A stretch of DNA of 6,291 nucleotides from Anaerolineae bacterium (GTDB taxonomy: Bacteria; Chloroflexota; Anaerolineae; JAFGEY01). The first letter of the stretch is position 1. Every line of letters begins with the position of its first letter. Location of the stretch: the NCBI GenBank assembly GCA_016929205.1, contig JAFGJF010000130.1, positions 1 through 6,291 on the forward strand. The letters are read 5' to 3'. Made by a program: the position numbers and the translations under genes. Below are positions 1-5,831 of the stretch, piece by piece. A model generated the notes under the pieces. The model ran no database searches and was not told the origin of the DNA. It saw nothing but the letters and a program-made list of their open reading frames with translations.

Positions 1-226
1 AGCCAAAGAAATGGCCCCGCAGTCCCATCGGACGCCGCCCCGGATGAAACGCACCCGGCCCGAACGGCAGCTCTTTGGCCGCGTCTGCATCATCATTCTC
101 GACGGCGGACAGCCGCCCCATCCGGTAGGCCATCGCCGCGCCACCCAAGGCCAGCGAACCAAGCAGCCCGATCACAGCCAGCACAAAAAACGCGCCGATC
201 AAAAACCGGCCTCTGGATCTAAACAC
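1..226 (-). CDS. Small membrane-anchored protein of unknown function (C-terminus beyond left edge)
   Basis: I do not recognise this family. The start is GTG at 226-224, preceded by AAAGGAGGT (239-231) with 5 bases between GGAGG and the start. The overlapping ATG at 228-226 is out of frame and reaches a stop after nine codons, so GTG is the start. The 75 visible residues begin with a short basic stretch (FRSRGRF). One clear transmembrane helix follows at about residues 8-32, rich in Leu, Ala, Gly and Val. Next comes an acidic patch (ENDDADAAKE) and a Gly/Pro/Arg/His-rich stretch that runs off the window. It lies 67 bp downstream of the His-rich gene on the same strand and shares its start context (GGAGGT, then xTGTTTAG) and an FR-x-x-RF opening, so the two are probably co-transcribed and possibly related. 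The gene is seen directly; any role at the membrane is inference. Confidence 0.6.
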   Translation of the reverse strand, partial: MFRSRGRFLIGAFFVLAVIGLLGSLALGGAAMAYRMGRLSAVENDDADAAKELPFGPGAFHPGRRPMGLRGHFFG

Positions 227-293
227 ATTGACCTCCTTTGAACATGGGGCACATTGCCGTGCAATGCACCCCGCCAGTTCGACCCGCTTCTAG

Positions 294-590
294 CTACCCG
301 CTTGCTTTAGCGTCGTCCACATCCGGCGACGCCTGTTCGGCCGCTTGCTCGGGTCCCGTCTCATCGCACCAATGGTGCATGTGTTTGAAATGCTGCCACC
401 TGGGTTCACAGGCGCCGGGCCAATGGCCGTGGAAAGAGGCTCTGTCAAACGGCTTCTCTCCACCCGCCTGCCCCTCAGCCCAGTGCCTCATCATGTGCGC
501 CCGGCGATGAGCGTGCCTGGCAAAGGCGAAAAGCACTCCCCCGACGACCAACGGTGCCAGCATGCCTCCAAAACGATGTCTCCTAAACAT
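294..590 (-). CDS. Small histidine-rich membrane-anchored protein, unknown function
   Basis: 98 residues, family not recognised. The ATG at 590-588 is preceded by GAGGAGGTTAT, a strong ribosome site. After a basic N-terminus (MFRRHRF) there is one probable membrane segment at about residues 8-24 (GGMLAPLVVGGVLFAFA). The soluble part has two histidine clusters, HAHRRAHMMRH and HFKHMHHW. In all there are 11 His, two Cys and several Met in 98 residues, followed by an acidic Ala/Glu/Asp-rich tail. The His/Cys/Met content would suit metal binding, but no known metal site was identified and this is only an inference. It is the first gene of a leftward pair, with a candidate promoter and a perfect inverted repeat directly upstream. 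Overlapping plus-strand frames in this region lack ribosome sites and were not preferred. Confidence 0.62.
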   Translation of the reverse strand: MFRRHRFGGMLAPLVVGGVLFAFARHAHRRAHMMRHWAEGQAGGEKPFDRASFHGHWPGACEPRWQHFKHMHHWCDETGPEQAAEQASPDVDDAKASG

Positions 591-602
591 ATAACCTCCT
601 CA

Positions 603-654
603 AACTGTGTGAAAGTGGTTGATGAATGATTCGACTATACTATGCCACACAGTT
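603..654. promoter_or_regulatory. Perfect 9-bp inverted repeat around the leftward promoter; candidate operator
   Basis: AACTGTGTG at 603-611 is the exact reverse complement of CACACAGTT at 646-654. The arm centres are about 43 bp apart, close to four helical turns. The pair brackets the candidate -10 element of the leftward genes. One arm would lie in the transcribed leader and the other upstream of the start point, so an RNA hairpin is unlikely and protein binding is the better reading. The right arm sits inside a smaller dyad, CACA-N4-TGTG (646-657). The regulator is unknown. Confidence 0.35.
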
Positions 655-662
655 GTGAAGAA
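634..662 (-). promoter_or_regulatory. Candidate promoter for the small membrane protein genes
   Basis: Read on the minus strand, TATAGT (639-634) matches the -10 consensus at 5 of 6 positions and lies 43 bp from the ATG at 590. The -35 is weak. TTCTTC (662-657) has 17-bp spacing but only two matches. TTCACA (659-654) matches at five positions but leaves a spacer of only 14 bp. A poor -35 next to an inverted repeat would suit an activator-dependent promoter, but this is inference. Confidence 0.3.
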
Positions 663-715
663 ATGATGAACAGGTTTGACAGATGTAATGAAGTTTGTCC
701 GGCATGTGCGGCAAA

Positions 716-745
716 TTGCCCCGATCCGGCCTGATGCGGTATAAT
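716..745 (+). promoter_or_regulatory. Candidate sigma-70 type promoter of the radical SAM operon
   Basis: A perfect -10 hexamer TATAAT (740-745) is preceded, after 18 bp, by TTGCCC (716-721), which matches the -35 consensus at 4 of 6 positions. Transcription from here would give a leader of about 95 bases before the ATG at 849. The -35 overlaps a small dyad, GGCAA-a-TTGCC (710-720), that could be a repressor site. A perfect TTGACA at 676-681 has no -10 at proper spacing and is probably not used. Confidence 0.5.
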
Positions 746-746
746 A

Positions 747-780
747 CCCGGCATCACTTTGTGACGCGATCGCCGCCGGG
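747..780 (+). promoter_or_regulatory. Hairpin in the 5' leader of the radical SAM operon
   Basis: CCCGGC (747-752) can pair with GCCGGG (775-780). Nested inside is a second short hairpin, TCAC-TTT-GTGA (754-764). The structure begins almost at the expected transcription start and ends about 55 bases before the ribosome site. No U-run follows, so it is not a classical terminator. It could stabilise the transcript or take part in regulation; neither is shown. Confidence 0.25.
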
Positions 781-783
781 ACG

Positions 784-830
784 AACCTGGCGGATGCTCA
801 AACAACCTGGCTACGATGCAATCAATGCAA
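784..830 (+). repeat. Short direct repeats in the radical SAM leader
   Basis: AACCTGGC occurs at 784-791 and 804-811, exactly 20 bp apart. Each copy is followed closely by GATG (GGATG and TACGATG). Next comes ATGCAA-TCA-ATGCAA (816-830), a 6-bp repeat with 9-bp period. They sit between the candidate promoter and the start codon. The 20-bp phasing would place two protein-binding sites on one face of the helix, but chance is also possible for repeats this short. Confidence 0.25.
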
Positions 831-848
831 CACGATGGAGACGATCAC

Positions 849-1889
849 ATGGATTTTCCACAAAGCATTTCGTTCACGATCACCAATCGCTGCAACCTGC
901 GCTGCCAGATGTGCGGGCAGTGGAGTCATGAAGGCTATATGCACGACAGAAAAGAAAGGCTCGAGCAAGAGATGGCACTGGCCGACTGGAAAAGGCTGGT
1001 CGACGAACTTGCCGCGCACCACGTTCCCTCCCTTCTGCTGCGGGGTGGCGAGCCATTCCTCTTTCCGGGCATCGTCGAGCTGCTGGAATATATCAACAGC
1101 AAAGGGATTTTTATCGCCATCGACACGAACGGGACCATGCTGGAACGCTATGCCGCCGATATTCTCCGCATCGGCAAGATTCACCTGACCGTCTCGGTCG
1201 ACGGACCGCCCGACATCCACGATCAGGTAAGAGGGGTGGCAGGCACATTCAAGCGCCTTCAAAAGGGCCTGGCCGTGCTCCAGGAGCTCGAACGAGGCAG
1301 CGAGCACACGATCAGCCGATCGATCTGTTTTACGATTAGCCGCTATTCTTACCTGGGCCTTGGGGCCATGCCAGACGTCGCCCGCAGCCTGTCCATCAAC
1401 AGCATAACCATCGTCCCCTATTATTATTTCCCCCAAGATGTTGGGAAACGATACGAAAACGAAATGAGACAGGAATTAGGCTGCCCGGCCTTTTCCTGGC
1501 AGGGATTCCACCACGAAGACTCGGGCGTGGATTTTGGCATCTTTCGGGAACAGTACAGAACCTACCTGGCCAACCTCAACGGCATCTATAACTACCCCTA
1601 TATGCCCTTTTCCGAGGGCGATTACCGCACCTGGTTTGGCGATCCCATAACACCCGTCGGGCCGCCGCATTGTATGAACGTGGAAAGGCTGATCGACGTT
1701 CAGCCCCAGGGCAAAGCAAATTTTTGCGTCGATTTCCCCGACTATGGGATGGGCAACGTCAAGGACGCGACGATCGAGGAACTGTGGAACGGCGATAGGG
1801 CGAAACGTTTCCGCGAATACCGGCGCAACCACCCCCTGGCCATTTGTTATCGCTGCGGGTCCAAATATATGGCGGAGATACAAGCGTGA
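849..1889 (+). CDS. Radical SAM protein with SPASM/twitch-like C-terminal domain
   Basis: 346 residues from ATG 849, which has GGAG at 837-840 with 8-bp spacing. The in-frame ATGs at 816 and 825 lack ribosome sites. The radical SAM core is plain. CNLRCQMC supplies Cys15, Cys19 and Cys22 for the [4Fe-4S] cluster that cleaves S-adenosylmethionine. GGEP (66-69) is the usual SAM-contact motif. DTNGT (92-96) and SVDGP (116-120) mark the following barrel strands. The C-terminus has Cys275, then G288-x4-Cys293, a GN-x9-LWN stretch and Cys333-x2-Cys336. This resembles the SPASM/twitch fold that binds auxiliary Fe-S clusters. Only four such cysteines are present, fewer than a full SPASM domain, so one extra cluster is likelier than two. 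Such enzymes often modify peptides, proteins or small molecules; the substrate here is unknown. The phosphotriesterase-like gene follows in the same operon, and no peptide precursor was found nearby. Confidence 0.92.
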   Translation: MDFPQSISFTITNRCNLRCQMCGQWSHEGYMHDRKERLEQEMALADWKRLVDELAAHHVPSLLLRGGEPFLFPGIVELLEYINSKGIFIAIDTNGTMLERYAADILRIGKIHLTVSVDGPPDIHDQVRGVAGTFKRLQKGLAVLQELERGSEHTISRSICFTISRYSYLGLGAMPDVARSLSINSITIVPYYYFPQDVGKRYENEMRQELGCPAFSWQGFHHEDSGVDFGIFREQYRTYLANLNGIYNYPYMPFSEGDYRTWFGDPITPVGPPHCMNVERLIDVQPQGKANFCVDFPDYGMGNVKDATIEELWNGDRAKRFREYRRNHPLAICYRCGSKYMAEIQA

Positions 1890-1909
1890 TCGGAGGTCAA
1901 CAAGCGTGA
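1881..1909 (+). repeat. Duplicated 9-bp stop/start junction between the operon genes
   Basis: CAAGCGTGA occurs at 1881-1889 and again at 1901-1909, 20 bp apart. In the first copy TGA is the stop codon of the radical SAM gene. In the second copy GTG is the start of the hydrolase gene. The ribosome site GGAGGT (1892-1897) lies between them. The GTG in the first copy opens a 7-codon reading frame whose TGA overlaps the real GTG start. It may be a small duplication left over from building the junction. Confidence 0.4.
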
Positions 1910-2880
1910 ACACACATCGAACTGACTCAAGCGGCACGGAGGGCCCGGCAACGGGCAAGATTGTGACCGTTACAGGCGCGATCGATCCCGGCGAAATGGG
2001 CGTCACCCTGGTACACGAGCATGCCATGTCGACCTTTGGCGCGGCAAGCGCGCGCTATCCCGACTATGACGTCTCCCGGCTTTTTGCCTCGGTGCGACCC
2101 TATCTCAAGCGGATCAAAGAGATGGGCTGCCAGACGCTCGTCGACTGTACGGCCGCCTACTTTGGCCGCCATCCCGAGATCCTGAGACGGCTTTCCCTGG
2201 AAAGCGGTCTTCTCATCCTGACCAACACCGGTTACTATGGTGCTGCCGACGATCGTTACGTCCCGCCCCACGCCTATCGCGAAACGGCAGACCAACTGGC
2301 TGCCAGGTGGACGCGCGAGTGGCTGTACAGTATCGATGGCACCGGGGTCTATCCCGGATTTATCAAGACCGCGGTCGATCCGGGGCCGCTTTCCGAGATC
2401 GACCGCAAACTGATCGTCGCCGCCGCCCGCACCCACGCCCGGACCGGCCTCACCATCCAGACGCATACCGGCGACAACTGGGACGCCGTCCAGGCGATTC
2501 CGCATATCTTGAGCATGGAACAGGTTCATCCCAGCGCCTGGATCTGGATCCACGCCCACAACGTCCAGGACGCCGGCCAGGTCACCCAGGTCGCAGAACA
2601 GGGGGCGTGGATCTCGTTCGATGGGCTCAATCCGGACAGCGCGCCGCACATCCTGCACCTGGTGCAAACGATGAGGCGAGCTGGCTATCTGAACAAGGTG
2701 CTGTTGTCGCACGACGGGGATTCGTACTATGGGGACGGTGAATGCCGGCCTTACCATTTCCTGTTCTCGGACTTTATCCCGACGCTCAGAGAGAACGGCT
2801 TTAGCGACCAGGAGATCCGGCAGTTAACCGTCGACAATCCAAGGCGGGCCTTTACTGTGGCGGTGAGACCGGCAACCTGA
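1906..2880 (+). CDS. Phosphotriesterase-family metallohydrolase (amidohydrolase superfamily)
   Basis: 324 residues from GTG 1906, with GGAGGT at 1892-1897 and 8-bp spacing, starting 16 bp after the radical SAM stop. The N-terminal pattern TGAIDPGEMGVTLVHEH is typical of phosphotriesterase-related proteins. The expected binuclear metal ligands can all be placed: His37 and His39 (HEH), Lys154 (GFIKT, the lysine usually carbamylated), His187 (THTGD), His216 (WIHAHN) and Asp270 (LLSHDGD). The C-terminal FIPTLRENGFSDQEIRQLTV-x-NP segment is also characteristic. The length is normal for the family and there is no signal peptide, so it is probably cytoplasmic. Members hydrolyse phosphotriesters, lactones or other esters, and many have unknown natural substrates. 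Sequence alone does not separate lactonase from esterase here. The operon partner suggests it acts on a substrate, product or by-product linked to the radical SAM enzyme, which is inference. Confidence 0.9.
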   Translation: MNTHRTDSSGTEGPATGKIVTVTGAIDPGEMGVTLVHEHAMSTFGAASARYPDYDVSRLFASVRPYLKRIKEMGCQTLVDCTAAYFGRHPEILRRLSLESGLLILTNTGYYGAADDRYVPPHAYRETADQLAARWTREWLYSIDGTGVYPGFIKTAVDPGPLSEIDRKLIVAAARTHARTGLTIQTHTGDNWDAVQAIPHILSMEQVHPSAWIWIHAHNVQDAGQVTQVAEQGAWISFDGLNPDSAPHILHLVQTMRRAGYLNKVLLSHDGDSYYGDGECRPYHFLFSDFIPTLRENGFSDQEIRQLTVDNPRRAFTVAVRPAT

Positions 2881-2893
2881 TCAAATAGGATCA
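2878..2893. other. Tail-to-tail junction with a small dyad covering both stop codons
   Basis: TGATC (2878-2882) and GATCA (2889-2893) form a 5-bp inverted repeat around AAATAG. The left arm contains the TGA of the hydrolase gene and the right arm contains the TGA of the oppositely oriented sigma gene. There is no U-run on either strand, so I do not call it an intrinsic terminator. Only 10 bp separate the two stop codons, so termination of each transcript must lie inside the opposing gene or depend on Rho. Confidence 0.35.
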
Positions 2894-4900
2894 CCACCCC
2901 GGAAAATAATGCAGCAAGCGATGGATCGGCCCGATGCGTTGCCGTTTTTCCGCATAGATGCGTTTATATTCGGGATGCTCTCGCAGTTCGCCCCAATAGG
3001 CGTCCTGCTCCCACACCCGGACAAAATACAGCGGCCCGTTGGACCAGTATCCAACCGCGCGTTCCAGCGCCTCGAACGCCTTTTCCGTGTCCCCGGCCGC
3101 AGCCGCCTCGCGCGCGATCAGGTACCAGCTCTCCATACCATAGTCGTCGAGGTAGGTCATACTATGTTCGGCGATCAACTGCAGCACCTCGGGCGGCGTC
3201 GGCTCACCGCGGCGAATGGCGACGTCGCTCAAAAAGACATAAAACAGGGGATCGCCTTCCTGCGCGATCGCCTGGCGCGCGATACGCTCCGCGCCATCTA
3301 AATCGCCCGCGTCCAGGTAAGCCCAACCGTTAAACTCGTTCCATTTCATCCTTTCATACGCCGCCTGCGCCTGTTCGCCGGGCACCGTTTTCAGCCACTG
3401 TCGTATCGCCCGCGCCCAGGCGGTGAGGGCCTCCGGACGCCTGGTGAATCGCAGCACCAAACCGGTCTGGCTGCTGCTGATGTGGTTCAGGATAGGCCAG
3501 GCATCCGCCTGCGCGCATTTTTTGCCCCACGCCAGCCAGTCGGCGGTCACGACATCCATGTCGTCCACCCAGGCGCGAATGCTCAATGCCACACCCTGCG
3601 CGGCCAGATCGCGTTCCGCTTCCGGTCCCAGCTTGTCGAGCCACTGTTGGGCCGCCTCCTCGAGCGGCAGCCCCGCCATATAGAGAATGTTCAGCCACTC
3701 GCCATCGGTTCGCCGCTCCGGCGGGTCGCCATAGCGGTGGGGAAACGCGTCGATGTTCAGACACGCCTCCCAGCCGGCCTGCGCCACGCGCGCCGCGCGC
3801 GCCAGCTCGCCCGCTGCTGAAAAGCAGTCGACCAGGGTCATACACACATGCTGGACATGGGTCGCGGCTTCTTGCGGCGCCAAATCCGCGGCCAACGGGA
3901 GCAGCTCGTTCCACAACACTTCGGCTTGATCGTATTCGGCGACGCAGCCCTTGGCCCAGGCCAGCATGCCCAGACGTATCAAATTGGCTCCCTGCTGCTC
4001 GATCCAGTCCTGGATAAATACGATCGCTTCCGGCATCGCCGGGATGGCCAGCAAGGTGCACGCCACCTCGTGATAGATCGAGTCATCCGCCCCTCCGGCA
4101 GAGAGGATTTTTTTGCCGTGTTCGACCAACTCGGGCAGCTTGTCCCAACGTGCCTGTCCGTATACACGTCCCCACATCAAGGTGCGATTCAGTTCTTTCA
4201 ATGCGCCGGGATGATCGGGCGATTTGCCAAGCACATCCCTCAGCAGGTTTTCCGCCTGATCGAATTCGCGCTCCTTGTTCAATTCTTTTGCCTTGTTTAC
4301 CGCCAGCTCGATCGTCTCTTGTGTGAAATTTTCGGGCAGCGCGTTGCTTTCGAGTGCCTCTTGTACCATCTCTAGCATCCTTTCCTTCAGTCGCTTCCTC
4401 GCCGCGTAAAGCCGGCTCTTGATCGTCGATGCCGGCACCTCGAGAAATGCGGCGATCTCGTTTTGGGCATACCCCCCGCCGTAATAGAGGGCGATCGCCT
4501 GTCGCTCGTTTTCGGGCAGGCTGTGGACGGCCTGCAATACACTCGCCGTGGTTTCGCCTCGTTCCACCATCTCTACCGGTCCGGGCACGTCTGCAACCAG
4601 TTCGCCCACCGCGTCCAGCGACGCAAGGGCAACGCGTTTGCCGCGCGTCAACCGGTCACAGTGTTTAAACACGATGCGCTTGAACCAGCCCGGAAAAGCG
4701 AGCGGCTCGCGCAGGTTGGGCAGGCAGCGATACGTTTCGATAAACGCTTCCTGCGCCGCATCCTGGGCCAGGTCAAAATCGCCCAGAACAGTATATGCGT
4801 AACGATAGGCCATATCCTGAAAGCGCCGCACGATTTGTTCGTACGCATCGACCTCGCCCGCCTGCGCGCGTATGACCCATGATTCCAGACTACCGTCCAT
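2891..4900 (-). CDS. ECF-type RNA polymerase sigma factor with long TPR-like C-terminal extension
   Basis: 669 residues from ATG 4900, where GAGG (of GAGGGTG) lies about 9 bp upstream. ATG 4906, two codons earlier, is an alternative. The frame stays open to 5005, but the extra residues are hydrophobic and do not look like sigma sequence. Sigma region 2 spans about residues 18-88, including GDFDLAQDAAQEAF and the WFKRI segment. Region 4 spans about 121-175, including LPENERQAIALYY and the helix-turn-helix QNEIAAFLEVPASTIKSRLY. The remaining 490 or so residues are helical with degenerate TPR-like units, for example EFDQAENLLRDVLGKSPDHP, EYDQAEVLWNELLPLA, DLDGAERIARQAIAQEGDPL and DTEKAFEALERAV. 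The end, from about residue 600, resembles C-terminal TPR repeats of other bacterial regulators. Ordinary ECF factors have about 170-200 residues, so the tail is very large. It may replace a separate anti-sigma factor or bind a partner protein, which is inference. No anti-sigma gene is visible next to it. Confidence 0.88.
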   Translation of the reverse strand: MDGSLESWVIRAQAGEVDAYEQIVRRFQDMAYRYAYTVLGDFDLAQDAAQEAFIETYRCLPNLREPLAFPGWFKRIVFKHCDRLTRGKRVALASLDAVGELVADVPGPVEMVERGETTASVLQAVHSLPENERQAIALYYGGGYAQNEIAAFLEVPASTIKSRLYAARKRLKERMLEMVQEALESNALPENFTQETIELAVNKAKELNKEREFDQAENLLRDVLGKSPDHPGALKELNRTLMWGRVYGQARWDKLPELVEHGKKILSAGGADDSIYHEVACTLLAIPAMPEAIVFIQDWIEQQGANLIRLGMLAWAKGCVAEYDQAEVLWNELLPLAADLAPQEAATHVQHVCMTLVDCFSAAGELARAARVAQAGWEACLNIDAFPHRYGDPPERRTDGEWLNILYMAGLPLEEAAQQWLDKLGPEAERDLAAQGVALSIRAWVDDMDVVTADWLAWGKKCAQADAWPILNHISSSQTGLVLRFTRRPEALTAWARAIRQWLKTVPGEQAQAAYERMKWNEFNGWAYLDAGDLDGAERIARQAIAQEGDPLFYVFLSDVAIRRGEPTPPEVLQLIAEHSMTYLDDYGMESWYLIAREAAAAGDTEKAFEALERAVGYWSNGPLYFVRVWEQDAYWGELREHPEYKRIYAEKRQRIGPIHRLLHYFPGW

Positions 4901-4933
4901 CAACATCACCCTCGGTCTGTTTTGAAGGCCCTC

Positions 4934-4939
4934 TATATA
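4934..4939 (-). promoter_or_regulatory. Weak candidate -10 element upstream of the sigma gene
   Basis: TATATA (4939-4934), directly preceded by TG on the minus strand, lies about 33 bp before the ATG at 4900, in the roughly 110-bp gap after the methyltransferase gene. No convincing -35 is present at 16-18 bp. The gap may instead be transcribed from upstream as part of the operon. No clear terminator hairpin was seen in it. Confidence 0.2.
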
Positions 4940-5014
4940 CATGTCCCAGATTGGAAGGAAAAGGTTGGTGAACAGGATATGCAACAACCCACCGCCGGAT
5001 ACCACACCAGTCCA

Positions 5015-5821
5015 TCAAGAGATGTCTTGGCACTTTTCGGCAACAAAGATCATCTCGGGCGAGTCGTCGGCGAGCGGGGAGCCGTCAAAGCTGCCGTACA
5101 AGTCACGCACACCAAAACCACAGCGGGCCAGCAGGTGCTCTATTTCGTAGCGAAAGAAATACCTGAACGGAAAAGCCTGCACCAACCGTTCCGTGTGACC
5201 ATCGGGGTAAGTGACATAGAAAATGATCTCGACGTCGTTGTACTGCTCGGTACGGTGACACGCGACGACACGATTCGCCCGGCGCATCGTCCGCCCTTCC
5301 GAAAGTGGAACCCCTTTGAAATCTTCCCGCTCCTCGCCCACAACAGGATCGACCAGGTATCGCAAGTTGACTTGAAACAGGTCGAGCACGAGCTTGCCAC
5401 CCATGTGCAGATGGCGGTTGGCACAGCGCAAGCAAGATAACTGCTCCTCCACGGAAATCAGGTGCTGAAAAGGTCGAAATGGCGTGGTCACCAGCGCAAA
5501 ACGTTCCTCCAGCTCAAAATTGACCATCGTTTCCTGCACCAGGCGCACGCGCTCTCTTGTCTCTTGAGGCTGCGCCGCCAGCTTTTCCTCGCATTTGGCC
5601 AGCATATAGCGCGAATGATCGAGTCCGACAACCCGGCAGCCGGCCTGGGCGGTGGGAATGAGCACCCTGCCCGTGCCACAGCCCAGTTCCAGGATGCTGC
5701 CCTCGGCCTGGCGTGCCAATGTCAGATAAAAATCGAGGTCGGGCCGTCCTGCATAACCGGGTATATGATCGTACAGCTCGGCCAAAAAAGATTGTTCTTC
5801 ATAGCCACCAAATCTGGACAT
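5015..5821 (-). CDS. Class I SAM-dependent methyltransferase
   Basis: 268 residues. The ATG at 5821 follows AGGAGG (5831-5826) with 4-bp spacing, and the stop of the upstream gene lies 10 bp away. Motif I, LELGCGTGR (44-52), is the S-adenosylmethionine-binding glycine loop. VVGLDHS, with Asp68 at the end of the second strand, would bind the ribose hydroxyls. The segment MGGKLVLDLFQ is the usual later core strand after motif III. The C-terminal part (RYFFRYEIEHLLARCGFGVRD) matches the antiparallel strand region often found in small-molecule methyltransferases of this broad family. There is no signal peptide or membrane segment, so it is cytoplasmic. The substrate cannot be inferred. It is tightly linked to a probable membrane glycosyltransferase upstream, which would fit modification of a glycan or lipid precursor, but such neighbours can also be incidental. 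Confidence 0.88.
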   Translation of the reverse strand: MSRFGGYEEQSFLAELYDHIPGYAGRPDLDFYLTLARQAEGSILELGCGTGRVLIPTAQAGCRVVGLDHSRYMLAKCEEKLAAQPQETRERVRLVQETMVNFELEERFALVTTPFRPFQHLISVEEQLSCLRCANRHLHMGGKLVLDLFQVNLRYLVDPVVGEEREDFKGVPLSEGRTMRRANRVVACHRTEQYNDVEIIFYVTYPDGHTERLVQAFPFRYFFRYEIEHLLARCGFGVRDLYGSFDGSPLADDSPEMIFVAEKCQDIS

Positions 5822-5831
5822 CGTTCCTCCT

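Noticed and set aside
345..629. Plus-strand frame overlapping the His-rich gene
   Set aside because: There is no ribosome site and no recognisable protein features. The minus-strand frame has a strong ribosome site and a sensible membrane-protein layout.
676..681. Perfect TTGACA hexamer as a -35 element
   Set aside because: No -10 sequence lies 16-18 bp downstream; the next TATAAT is about 58 bp away.
688..744. 18-codon frame starting MKFVRHV before the radical SAM operon
   Set aside because: It lies upstream of and across the likely promoter and has no ribosome site.
794..931. Possible 45-codon peptide gene just before the radical SAM gene, considered as a peptide precursor
   Set aside because: It overlaps the start of the radical SAM gene by about 80 bp, its GGCGG is too close to the ATG to be a good ribosome site, and its residues after the overlap are a shadow of the radical SAM core.
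822..1436. Long open frame on the minus strand opposite the radical SAM gene
   Set aside because: It is a shadow of a high-GC coding strand. The protein has no recognisable domain, and the opposite frame has the complete radical SAM motifs.
1927..2757. 276-residue open frame on the minus strand opposite the hydrolase gene
   Set aside because: All phosphotriesterase ligands are in the plus-strand frame, and the minus frame shows no family motif or ribosome site.
3848..4375. Plus-strand open frames inside the sigma factor gene
   Set aside because: They are antisense to a continuous sigma/TPR-like protein and have compositions typical of shadow frames.
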